Origin: Streptomyces lavendofoliae
Lineage (GTDB): Bacteria; Actinomycetota; Actinomycetes; Streptomycetales; Streptomycetaceae
DNA: 64,000 nt
NCBI RefSeq assembly: GCF_014649735.1
Contig: NZ_BMTP01000006.1
Coordinates: 1 to 64,000, forward strand
Reading direction: 5' to 3'
A program made the position numbers and the translations under genes. Below the pieces are notes generated by a model. It worked only from the letters and a program-made list of their open reading frames with translations, made no database searches and was not told where the DNA came from. The stretch's first letter is position 1. Each line of letters begins with the position of its first letter. Shown one piece after another: positions 34,567 to 42,314 of the stretch.

Positions 34567-36219
34567 TCAGTGCTCGCGGGTCAGCTCGGCGCGCAGCAGG
34601 TCCAGGCCCATCGGCCCCAGGTCCAGGGCGCGCCGGTGGAACCGCTTGAGGTCGAACGCGGCGCCGTCGCGGCGGCGGGCCTCCTCCCGCGCCTCCAGCC
34701 ACACCTTCTCCCCCAGCTTGTAGGCGAGGGCCTGTCCGGGCCGCCCCAGGTACCGGTCGATCTCGAACTCCACGAAGCCCGCCGGGCCCACCCCGCAGTA
34801 CTCGGTGAGGAACGCGCGGGCCAGCCCGGGCGTCCACCGCTCCCCGTCGTGGAACCCGGTGCCCTTGGGGACGCGGAGCCGCAGGTGCAGCCCGATGTCC
34901 AGGACGACGCGCGCCGCGCGCAGTTGCTGCCCGCCGGCCAGCATCCCCAGCCGGTGCGCCGGGTCGGCGAAGTACCCCAGCTCGTCCATCAGCCGCTCGG
35001 CGTACAGGCCCCACCCTTCGCAGTGCCCGAGGTGCAGTTCGCTCGACAGGCGCTGGAACCGGTTGAGGGTGGCGGTGTTGAGGGTCGTCACGCCCAGTTG
35101 CAGGTGGTGGCCCGGCACTCCTTCGTGGAACATCGTGCTCGGCACCGTCCAGGTCGGGACCGGCGCGTCGGGGTCGGTCGACGGCCACCAGACCGTGCCG
35201 GGGCGCGACAGGTCCTCACTGGGCGCCAGGTAGGACGCGGGCCCGTCGGTGCGGGTCAGCCGGCAGTCGATGCGCCGCAGGGGCTCCGGGATCGCGAAGT
35301 GCGTCCCGTCGAGGTCGGCGATGGCGCCGTCGGCCAGCCGCTGGATCCAGTCGCGGAACGCCGCCGCGCCCGTGACCCGGTGCCGGGGGTCGTCGTCGAG
35401 CGCCGCCAGCACCGCCGCCACCGGTTCGCCGGGCGCGATCCGCGCCGCCGCCCCGGCCATCTCGCGGCGTACGCGGTCCAGTTCGTGCCAGCCCCACGCG
35501 TAGGTCTCCGCCAGGTCCAGCCGGGTGCCGAGGAACTCCCGCACTCCCAGCCGGTAGCGGTCCGCGCCCAGCGCGTCCAGGTGCGGAGCGTCCGCCGCGA
35601 GGTCCCGCGCCAGGTACGCCGCGAACCGGCTCAGCGCCTCGTCCGCGGCCGCCGCGGCCTCGTCGAGGGCGCCGCGCAGCGCGCCGTCGCCGTGCCCGGC
35701 GGGCAACCCGGTCAGGTACTGCCGCATGTCGCGGCAATCCCGGGCGTTGCGGACGACCTGCCGGTACGGCGCGACCCGGCCGCGGCGCCGCGCGTCCTCC
35801 AGGCTCTCGCGCAGTCCCGCCAGCGTCGCCGGGACGGCCCGCAGCCGCGCCAGCAGCGCCTCCCAGACGGTGTCGCCGCCCTGGTCCAGCGACCCCAGCG
35901 CGTACCGCACGCGCTGCACCGGCCCGTCGAGGGTGTCCAGCAGGGTGCCGTACGCGTCGGCGTCGGCCAGCGCCACCTCCGTGGCGAGCCGCTCCCGCAG
36001 CACCGAGGCGGCGACGCGCTGGGCGTCCCCCGCCACCGGCGTGTCGTCGAGCGCCTTCAGGGTGCGACGCGCCAGCTCGGCCCGCGCCCACACCGCCCGG
36101 GGACCGTAGTCGGTCAGCCGCTCCTCCTGCCCGGCGATGCCCATCGTCGCGGCCAGGCACGGGTCGAGCGCGGCCAGCTCGTCCACGTACCGGTCCGCGA
36201 GGGCGTTCAGGGCGGTCAT
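34567..36219 (-). CDS. DUF885-family metallopeptidase-like protein in the ATP-grasp cluster
   Basis: A 550-residue cytoplasmic protein of the DUF885 family, which shares the M32/M3-like zinc site. The motif H-E-G-V-P-G-H-H-L-Q and a later Glu in SSELHLGHCEGWGLYAERLM provide the expected metal and catalytic residues. No signal peptide. Its ATG shares a base with the EamA stop (TGATG), so it is the last gene of the eight-gene operon. In context it could trim a peptide intermediate, remove a protecting residue or hydrolyse the product for self-resistance; these are inferences. About 120 bp separate it from the convergent HxlR gene. Confidence 0.88.
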   Translation of the reverse strand: MTALNALADRYVDELAALDPCLAATMGIAGQEERLTDYGPRAVWARAELARRTLKALDDTPVAGDAQRVAASVLRERLATEVALADADAYGTLLDTLDGPVQRVRYALGSLDQGGDTVWEALLARLRAVPATLAGLRESLEDARRRGRVAPYRQVVRNARDCRDMRQYLTGLPAGHGDGALRGALDEAAAAADEALSRFAAYLARDLAADAPHLDALGADRYRLGVREFLGTRLDLAETYAWGWHELDRVRREMAGAAARIAPGEPVAAVLAALDDDPRHRVTGAAAFRDWIQRLADGAIADLDGTHFAIPEPLRRIDCRLTRTDGPASYLAPSEDLSRPGTVWWPSTDPDAPVPTWTVPSTMFHEGVPGHHLQLGVTTLNTATLNRFQRLSSELHLGHCEGWGLYAERLMDELGYFADPAHRLGMLAGGQQLRAARVVLDIGLHLRLRVPKGTGFHDGERWTPGLARAFLTEYCGVGPAGFVEFEIDRYLGRPGQALAYKLGEKVWLEAREEARRRDGAAFDLKRFHRRALDLGPMGLDLLRAELTREH

Positions 36220-37124
36220 CACCGGGCCCGGCTCATCGACGGGAGCCGGGTGGTGACGCCGGACCCGGCCAGCCTCTTGCCGTACAGGCCGATGACCAGA
36301 CCGGTGACGATCAGCGCTCCGGCCACCAGCTTGAGCGGCGGCAGCGGCTCGCTGAAGATCAGCACCGAGCCCAGTACGCCGAAGACGGGGACGAGCAGGG
36401 ACAGCGGCGCGACGGTCGACACCGGGTACTCGCGGAGCAGCCAGTTCCACACGGCGTATCCCAGCAGAGTGTTCGGGTACGCCTGGAAGAGGATGGACGC
36501 GACGGCCGCCCACCCCATCTGCTGCGGCAGCGCGGTGTAGCCCTCGGTGCCGTTGACCACCAGGTCCAGCAGGAACAGCGGGATCGGCGAGAACAGGCTC
36601 GACCACACCAGGAACGCCAGCGTCTCCTTGGGCGCGGCCTTCTTGAGGATCACGTTGGCGACGCTCCAGGAGACCGCGCCGAACAGCACCAGCGCGACGC
36701 CGACGAGCGTCACCGTGCCGTCGGTGACGAACATGATCGAGAACAGGCCGGCCAGGGCGACCGCGATCCCCGCGTACTGGTACCGCGACAGCGACTCGCG
36801 GAACACCACGGCTCCCAGCAGGATCGTCAGGAACGCGCTGAACTGGAGCACCAGGGACGCGATCCCGGACGACACCCCGGCCTGGATGCCGAGGTTCACC
36901 ACGCCCCACAGCCCGACGCCGAAGATCAGCCCGTAGCCGATGGTCCACCGCCACGGCACCTGCGGGCGCTTGAGGAAGAAGACGGCGGGCAGCGCGCAGA
37001 GGGTGAACCTGATCCCGGCCAGGATGAGCGGGTCCACGCTCCTGAGCCCGATCTTGATGACCGAGAAGTTGAGACCCCAGATCGCGGTGACGGCCACCGC
37101 GATCAGGATGTGCTGTTTCTTCAT
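36219..37124 (-). CDS. EamA/DMT-family transporter, likely product exporter
   Basis: A 301-residue, ten-TM drug/metabolite transporter with two EamA repeats (AVTAIWGLNFSVIKIGL at the N-terminus and ALVLFGAVSWSVANVILKK in the middle). It overlaps its neighbours by ATGA upstream and TGATG downstream, so it is co-translated with an ATP-grasp ligase and the DUF885 protein. EamA proteins commonly export amino acids and small metabolites; here the most likely cargo is the ligase product. Confidence 0.92.
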   Translation of the reverse strand: MKKQHILIAVAVTAIWGLNFSVIKIGLRSVDPLILAGIRFTLCALPAVFFLKRPQVPWRWTIGYGLIFGVGLWGVVNLGIQAGVSSGIASLVLQFSAFLTILLGAVVFRESLSRYQYAGIAVALAGLFSIMFVTDGTVTLVGVALVLFGAVSWSVANVILKKAAPKETLAFLVWSSLFSPIPLFLLDLVVNGTEGYTALPQQMGWAAVASILFQAYPNTLLGYAVWNWLLREYPVSTVAPLSLLVPVFGVLGSVLIFSEPLPPLKLVAGALIVTGLVIGLYGKRLAGSGVTTRLPSMSRAR

Positions 37125-38383
37125 GCCGAGACCTGTTCCGGAGTCATGGGGACGGTGGGGCGGGTGCGGAGCGTCAGGGAGCCGAACAGGCCGGCGATCC
37201 AGTCCCGGGTGTCCTCGGGGGTCTCGCCCGCGACGATCCCGGCGAGGACGGTCTCCCCGGCCTGGTAGGTGATGTGGTCGGGCAGCGGCGCGCCGGACGG
37301 CAGTTCGTTCCAGGCGACCACGCGCGGGTCGGCGCGGAACGCCGCGACCCCGCCGAGACCGGCGAACACCCGCCCGGCCAGGTGGTGTCCCGGGTGGACG
37401 AACCAGCCGTACCGGCGCCGGACGGCGGGCGGCTCCGGGAGCTTCCCGGCGACGGACTCGCCGAGCAGGACGCGCAGCTCGTACGACGGCAGGTGGACAC
37501 CGGTGGCGAGCTCGACGGTCGCCACCACGTCGGCTCCCCCGACCCGGTTGCCGACCTCGAGGAAGACCGGCTCGCCGTCGTGGACGATCGCCTCGAGGTG
37601 GAAGCTGCCGTCCTCGATCCGCACGGCGGCCAGGGCGCGTGCCACCCAGGCGCGCGTCTCCTCGGAGAACCCGGTCTGGAAGGACCCCATCGGCAGGCCC
37701 TGGGCGTATCCCAGGCAGGTGCCCACGTACTGGCTGGCGCTGAGGACCAGGATCTCGCCGCCCTGCACCAGGCCGTCGAAGTGCCGGATCGGCCCGGTGA
37801 CGAACTCCTCCACCTGGAAGTCCGTCAGGTCGCGGAGGGCGTCGAGCCGGGCGACGCCGGTGCGGCCCTCGGTGATCGCCGCGGCGGTCTGCCGGGGGGT
37901 GTCGAAGACGAGCACGTCCTCGCTGGACGCGCCGCGGTGCGGTTTGAGGACCGTACGGCCCTGCCAGGGCGCCCGTCCCTCCAGTTCGAGGAAGCGGGGC
38001 AGCGGGAGGAAGCGCGGCACCCGCAGGCCGGCCCGCTCGACCGCCCGCTTCATCAGGACCTTGTCGCGGGCGAGCGCGACCTGGTCCACCGGCGCGCCCG
38101 GTACGCCGAGGTGTTCCCGCAGCCGGGCGGCGTCGAGGAGTTCGTACTCCGACGCCGAGATGACGCGGTCGAAGTGGCGGGGCCGCCGCGCCAGCCAGTC
38201 CCGCGCCTCCTCGAAGGCGGTGCGGATGCCGGGGCGGCTCACGCGCTCGCAGCGCAGGCCGGGCGGCAGGGTGGCCAGCGCCCGGTCGGTGCCGAGGTAG
38301 GTGACCTCGTGGTCGTCGTGGGAGATCCCCCGGTGGTATTCGATCTTGAAGTAGGGCACGCGGTGCAGGATGAGGATCTTCAT
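37121..38383 (-). CDS. ATP-grasp ligase C
   Basis: A 420-residue ATP-grasp enzyme that should activate a carboxylate as acyl-phosphate and join it to an amine. After a preATP-grasp domain, the nucleotide-binding Lys147 (GRTVLKPHRGASSED), the adenine-clamp segment VEEFVTGPIRHFDG (191-204), FHLEA and the metal motif E276-V-G-N279-R-V-G-G are seen. This E-x-x-N-R variant differs from the E-x-N-x-R of ligases A and B, so it is not a recent duplicate. ATGA overlaps on both sides. Substrates unknown; dipeptide or amide formation is inferred. Confidence 0.9.
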   Translation of the reverse strand: MKILILHRVPYFKIEYHRGISHDDHEVTYLGTDRALATLPPGLRCERVSRPGIRTAFEEARDWLARRPRHFDRVISASEYELLDAARLREHLGVPGAPVDQVALARDKVLMKRAVERAGLRVPRFLPLPRFLELEGRAPWQGRTVLKPHRGASSEDVLVFDTPRQTAAAITEGRTGVARLDALRDLTDFQVEEFVTGPIRHFDGLVQGGEILVLSASQYVGTCLGYAQGLPMGSFQTGFSEETRAWVARALAAVRIEDGSFHLEAIVHDGEPVFLEVGNRVGGADVVATVELATGVHLPSYELRVLLGESVAGKLPEPPAVRRRYGWFVHPGHHLAGRVFAGLGGVAAFRADPRVVAWNELPSGAPLPDHITYQAGETVLAGIVAGETPEDTRDWIAGLFGSLTLRTRPTVPMTPEQVSA

Positions 38384-39705
38384 CGGGCTTTCCTCGCGGG
38401 AGTGGGGAGGGCGAGCGCGCGGTCCAGGGCGAGCGACCAGTCCTCGCGCAGCGCGTGGACGACGGTGCGGATGTCGGCGCGGTCGCCGCGCAGGACGACG
38501 CAGCCCTGTGCCGCGAAGTCCGCGTTGTCGCGGGGGACGGCGTGCAGGTCGCGGCGCAGGGGCGAGACCCAGGAGAACTCCGTGACGGTGAGTTCCCCGT
38601 CGCCCAGTCCGAGCCGCTCGGCGGTGGCCCGGACGGCGTCCGCGAAGGGGTCCGCGCCGGCGGGGACGTCGTCCGGGCAGAACGAGCGGTCGTCGCCGAC
38701 GCCGAGCATCACGGTGGCGGCCGAGCAGCCGGGCACCAGCCGTCCGGCGTCCGCGGCCGTGCCGAAGGCCGTGTCCACCCAGCGGTGGTGCAGGTCGATG
38801 CCGTAGACCCAGCGGGCCAGCGACCAGATTTTCATTCCGGCGGGTCGCCGGTTGGGTTCCACGACGGCGGCGCGCAGCCCGTCGTCGCTGAGCTTGATCT
38901 CGTTGTGGAACGGCCCGTCGCACTGGCCCACCAGCCAGTTCGCCTGCCGTCCCGCCCGCTCCAGCGTCGCGCGCTCGTGCTCGTCCACCCCGGCGGGCAG
39001 CACCTGGGCGATCTCGACGGGGTACCGGCCGCGGGCGCTGATCTTCTCGGTGAGGAACGCCAGCGGGCCCAGCCCGTCGAAGGAGAACTCGCGCCGGTAG
39101 GGGATGAGTTCCTCGCAGATGACGCCGCCCTCCAGATAGGGCAGGACCTCGGCGAACGCGGCCGTCAGGTCGTCGCCGGGACGCACCACCACGACGCCCC
39201 GGTTGTTGCCCTCCGCCGCGGGCTTGACGACGAAGCCCTCGGGGTGGTCGCGGGCGAAGTCCCTCAGCTGGTCGAGGGAGGCGATCTCGGCGAAGTCGGG
39301 CACCATGACGCGCTGGGCCGCCAGCAGGCCGGCCACGCGCGCCTCGTCGAGCCGGTAGTGGTACTTGGAGAACGCGCCCTCGGCCAGGCGGGCCGAGTCG
39401 ACGGGGACGCCCAGCCGTTCGAGCAGTTCCGCCCCGCTGCGCACGGCGTTGTCGGAGAAGACGATGCCCGCCCTGATCCGCTCGCGCCGGTCGCCGAGGA
39501 GCTTCTCGCCCATTTCCGCGAAGTCGTCGCGCAGCGGGTCGAGGTCGATCACCTCGTCGGCGATGGCGTGGTCGGCCGCCGTGGGATCGGCGCGGATCAG
39601 CACGACCGTCGCGCCGTGGCGTTCGCGCGCGTGGTCCCGCAGGTGGCGGACCTCGTCGATCCGGCTCAGGTTGTAGTCGACGATGAGGAGGATGGGCGCG
39701 GTCAT
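38380..39705 (-). CDS. ATP-grasp ligase B
   Basis: A 441-residue ATP-grasp enzyme, middle of three in tandem. Visible are Lys161 (GFVVKPAAEGNNRGVVVV), CEELIPYRREFSFDG (197-211), FHNEIKL, and the metal-binding E283-P-N285-R-R-P-A-G motif. A helical C-terminal tail of about 100 residues (ADIRTVVHALREDWSLALDRAL) is unlike the other two. ATG 39705 overlaps the stop of ligase A. Probable role: one amide- or ester-forming step of the pathway. Confidence 0.9.
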   Translation of the reverse strand: MTAPILLIVDYNLSRIDEVRHLRDHARERHGATVVLIRADPTAADHAIADEVIDLDPLRDDFAEMGEKLLGDRRERIRAGIVFSDNAVRSGAELLERLGVPVDSARLAEGAFSKYHYRLDEARVAGLLAAQRVMVPDFAEIASLDQLRDFARDHPEGFVVKPAAEGNNRGVVVVRPGDDLTAAFAEVLPYLEGGVICEELIPYRREFSFDGLGPLAFLTEKISARGRYPVEIAQVLPAGVDEHERATLERAGRQANWLVGQCDGPFHNEIKLSDDGLRAAVVEPNRRPAGMKIWSLARWVYGIDLHHRWVDTAFGTAADAGRLVPGCSAATVMLGVGDDRSFCPDDVPAGADPFADAVRATAERLGLGDGELTVTEFSWVSPLRRDLHAVPRDNADFAAQGCVVLRGDRADIRTVVHALREDWSLALDRALALPTPARKAR

Positions 39706-41144
39706 CGCGGCTCCGTCTCGTACACGATCTCGATCGCCTGCTCGGAGGCGGGCAGCAGCCCGGGGAGTATCGCGTCCCGGTCGGCCCGGTCCATGCGCCA
39801 GAGGACCTGGCCGAGGAAGACCTCGCGCGAGGACGACTCGACGACGTCGCCGGGTTGGAGCAGGACCTGCGACACGACGGGCCGGAGCGGGAGGTCGTCG
39901 CTGAGTCCCACCTCGCGGATGGTGCCGGGGTCGGCGAAGAAGACGCGGAAGAACGTCGCGTTCGGGCTCGGTGTGGTGCCGTCCGCCGCGAACGACAGGC
40001 TTTCGAGCCTGGCGCGGAACCCGGCCGGGCGGCGGGCGGTGAGGAGGCAGTCCAGCCAGAGGTCGAGCAGGCTCGGGCCGCCGGTCAGGGCGGCCACGCT
40101 GGGGGAGATCAGACTGCCGCCGACACGCGGGTTGACCTCGATCAGGTCCCAGCCCGACGGGTTGTGGCGGGCTTCGACGTGGAGGCAGCCCCAGTCGATG
40201 TCCAGGACGTCCAGCACGCTCGTCACCCAGCGGATCCCGGCGGCCGTCTCCTCGGCCGACAAGCTCGTGGGCGGGCTGACGCAGGCGTTCTCCAGTACGG
40301 TGCCCTCCGCCTCCGTCACCTCGCACTTCTCGTGCACGGCCACGATGTGCGGTTCGCCGTCCACGACGACCGCCTCGAAGCTGAACTCCCGTCCGGGTAC
40401 GTAGTCCTCGACCAGGAACTCCACGGCCGGGGCGCCACCGTGGTGCCCGCTCGCCGCCGGCACCGCGCCGTCGGAGGCGGCCGTGTCCGGCCCGCGGCCG
40501 GGGTCTGCGGGGGCGCCCGCCTGCGGCGGCGGTACCGGGTCGGTGGTGAAGGCGGCGGCGTAGACCGTGTCGGAGCGCGCCTCGGCGGCGATGCGTTCCA
40601 GGTCGGCCCAGGTGGTGTCGCCGGTGAGCGGGAACGTCCCGAACGACGCGATGCCGCTGACCGGTTTCACGAAGTGGCGGCGGCCGTCGCCCCGGCGCTC
40701 GGCGAGCGTCTCGGGGGTGAGTGCGGACGCCCGCCCCCTGCTGAGGCCGGCGTCCGCGAGGCGGTTGCGCAGCGTCAGCTTGTCGCGCAGCTGCAGGATC
40801 TGCTTCTCGTCCAGGTCGGGCACTCCGAGGCGGGCGTTGGCCAGCGCCATCAGGTGCCGGTAGCCCTCCCAGACGGTGAGGCAGCACAGCACGGTCGTGC
40901 CGGCGGCCTCCAGGTGGTCGAGGTAGTCCTCGACGTCATGGGGGGTCAGTACGTGCTCGGGGGTCACCCGGACGTCGTCGGCGAGGTCCGCCAGCGCGCC
41001 GGGCCTGGAATCCTGGTGCCGCGGCTCCGGCAGCGAGCTGAGCACACAGGTCCTCAGCCCCCGTGCCGTGACCGCGCCGGCGAGGTCCTCCATGAACGAG
41101 AACCCGACATGGCTGAGCAGCAGCACTGCTCCGGTGTTTTCCAT
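39702..41144 (-). CDS. ATP-grasp ligase A
   Basis: A 480-residue ATP-grasp enzyme, first of three in tandem. Lys160 (RHFVKPVSGIASFGTFP), the clamp VEFLVEDYVPGREFSFEAVV (241-260), VEARHN and the metal motif E336-V-N338-P-R-V-G-G are present. Between strands a low-complexity Pro/Ala/Gly insert (about 201-240) is unusual and may be a flexible loop. A C-terminal domain resembling biotin-carboxylase-like tails follows (QVLLQPGDVVESSSREVFLGQ). A stable hairpin separates it from the upstream oxidase gene, so it may have its own expression level. Confidence 0.9.
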   Translation of the reverse strand: MENTGAVLLLSHVGFSFMEDLAGAVTARGLRTCVLSSLPEPRHQDSRPGALADLADDVRVTPEHVLTPHDVEDYLDHLEAAGTTVLCCLTVWEGYRHLMALANARLGVPDLDEKQILQLRDKLTLRNRLADAGLSRGRASALTPETLAERRGDGRRHFVKPVSGIASFGTFPLTGDTTWADLERIAAEARSDTVYAAAFTTDPVPPPQAGAPADPGRGPDTAASDGAVPAASGHHGGAPAVEFLVEDYVPGREFSFEAVVVDGEPHIVAVHEKCEVTEAEGTVLENACVSPPTSLSAEETAAGIRWVTSVLDVLDIDWGCLHVEARHNPSGWDLIEVNPRVGGSLISPSVAALTGGPSLLDLWLDCLLTARRPAGFRARLESLSFAADGTTPSPNATFFRVFFADPGTIREVGLSDDLPLRPVVSQVLLQPGDVVESSSREVFLGQVLWRMDRADRDAILPGLLPASEQAIEIVYETEPR

Positions 41145-41169
41145 GCTCGATCCGGCCTCCTCACCGGTG

Positions 41170-41205
41170 GGCGGGGGCGCGCCGCGGTCGCGCCGCGCCC
41201 CCGCC
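41170..41205. terminator. hairpin inside the operon, attenuator candidate
   Basis: GGCGGGGGCGCG (41170-41181) pairs perfectly with CGCGCCCCCGCC (41194-41205) in the 72-bp gap between the diiron oxidase stop and ligase A. It could partially stop or stabilise transcripts, separating redox genes from ligase genes. Confidence 0.65.
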
Positions 41206-41216
41206 GAGGACAGGAC

Positions 41217-41969
41217 TCAGGCCGGCTGCTTCTCGGCCTTGGCGATGGTGTCCAGGTAGAGCTCCTCGAAGTACTGCGCCAGGACGGTCTGGTGCTCGCG
41301 GAGGTACCGCTTGAAGGCGGCGATGTCCTCGTCGCTGCGCAGCAGGTGACGGACGGCGGCCCACACCTCGCCGGGGTGGTCGTCGTTGATGTCGGTGTGC
41401 GAGTGGTTGATCTGGCCGCCGATGTTGCCCTCGCCGACCGACTCCTTGAGGGCTTCCAGCTTCCTGGGCTCCAGGTTCACGTTCACGTACTCGACCAGGT
41501 AGGAGTAGGCCACCACACCGAGCGGACCCTCGTGGTCCAGGAGGTAGGAGAAGTAGCCGGCCAGCAGCTTGGTGGACAGGTAGGGCTCGGTGGCGAGGAA
41601 CTCCTCGCGCGATACGCCCACCTTCTCCAGGTCGGTGATGAAGAGCTCGTCGTGGAGCATCTCCTCCTGCTCGTAGTTGGCCCAGACCTGCGCCGCTTCC
41701 GGGCTGCGCTTGGCGATCTCCACGAGTGCCTTGGCCTCGGCCACCCGCAGCAGCCGGATGCGCCAGGCGGTTTCGATCAGGTTGCGCTTGTAGTACGCGG
41801 AGTCGACGTTCTTGCCCTCGAGGTGCGCGGCCTCGGGGACGTTGGCGTACCACTCGAGGACCTGCTGGTCGAGCTGCTTGTCGATCTCGGCGCGCAGTTC
41901 CGCTGAGGCGGCCGCGCTGAGGAACGGGGTACGGTCCCCGTAACCGGCGTTGGTCACGCGGTTCGGCAT
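41217..41969 (-). CDS. heme-oxygenase-like diiron oxidase (iron-containing redox enzyme family)
   Basis: A 250-residue all-helical protein of the HDO/Haem_oxygenas_2 group. Likely iron ligands are E103-x-x-H106 (QEEMLHDELF), E160 (SYLVEYVN) and the H189-S-H-T-D193-INDDH198 cluster. Characterised relatives oxidise amino acids or fatty acids: N-oxygenation (SznF), C-C cleavage (BesC, UndA) and others. The co-operonic ferredoxin and ferredoxin reductase would supply electrons. The protein lacks heme ligands of true heme oxygenase. I infer that it modifies an amino-acid building block or the assembled peptide. Ribosome site AAGGTG precedes ATG 41969. Confidence 0.85.
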   Translation of the reverse strand: MPNRVTNAGYGDRTPFLSAAASAELRAEIDKQLDQQVLEWYANVPEAAHLEGKNVDSAYYKRNLIETAWRIRLLRVAEAKALVEIAKRSPEAAQVWANYEQEEMLHDELFITDLEKVGVSREEFLATEPYLSTKLLAGYFSYLLDHEGPLGVVAYSYLVEYVNVNLEPRKLEALKESVGEGNIGGQINHSHTDINDDHPGEVWAAVRHLLRSDEDIAAFKRYLREHQTVLAQYFEELYLDTIAKAEKQPA

Positions 41970-42014
41970 GGTGTCACCTTTCTCGTGGTCGCTCGGACGT
42001 CGGGTGCGAGCGGT

Positions 42015-42314
42015 CTAGATGTCGTCGGCGACGCGGACGGTCGCGTCGCCCCGCAGCCGGCACTGGCAGGCCAGGCGGTGATGGCCGCCGGTCCGGCCGA
42101 GGTCTTCCAGGAAGTCGAGTTCGTCGTGGTCGGGTTCGCCGAGGGAGCCGGAGCCCTCCAGCACCTCGATGACGCACGCGCCGCACGATCCGGAGCGGCA
42201 TCCGAACGGGATGAGCCGCTGCGGGGTCTCGTACTCGACTTCGGTCAGGGGGGATCCCGCGGGCAGCAGGATCTCGGTTCCGGTCGGAAGGATGGTCAGC
42301 TTTTTCAGGGTCAT
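42015..42314 (-). CDS. plant-type [2Fe-2S] ferredoxin
   Basis: A 99-residue electron carrier. Cluster ligands are C39-x4-C44-x2-C47 (FGCRSGSCGACVIE) and C83 (LACQC). Length is typical. Its ATG overlaps the reductase stop (ATGA), so the two are made together, and the diiron oxidase gene follows 45 bp later. Most likely the electron donor to that oxidase. Confidence 0.92.
   Translation of the reverse strand: MTLKKLTILPTGTEILLPAGSPLTEVEYETPQRLIPFGCRSGSCGACVIEVLEGSGSLGEPDHDELDFLEDLGRTGGHHRLACQCRLRGDATVRVADDI

Noticed and set aside
34567..36954. A 795-codon reading of the DUF885 frame
   Set aside because: The extra N-terminal part is antisense-phase read-through under the EamA gene; ATG 36219 overlaps the EamA stop and fits the family length.
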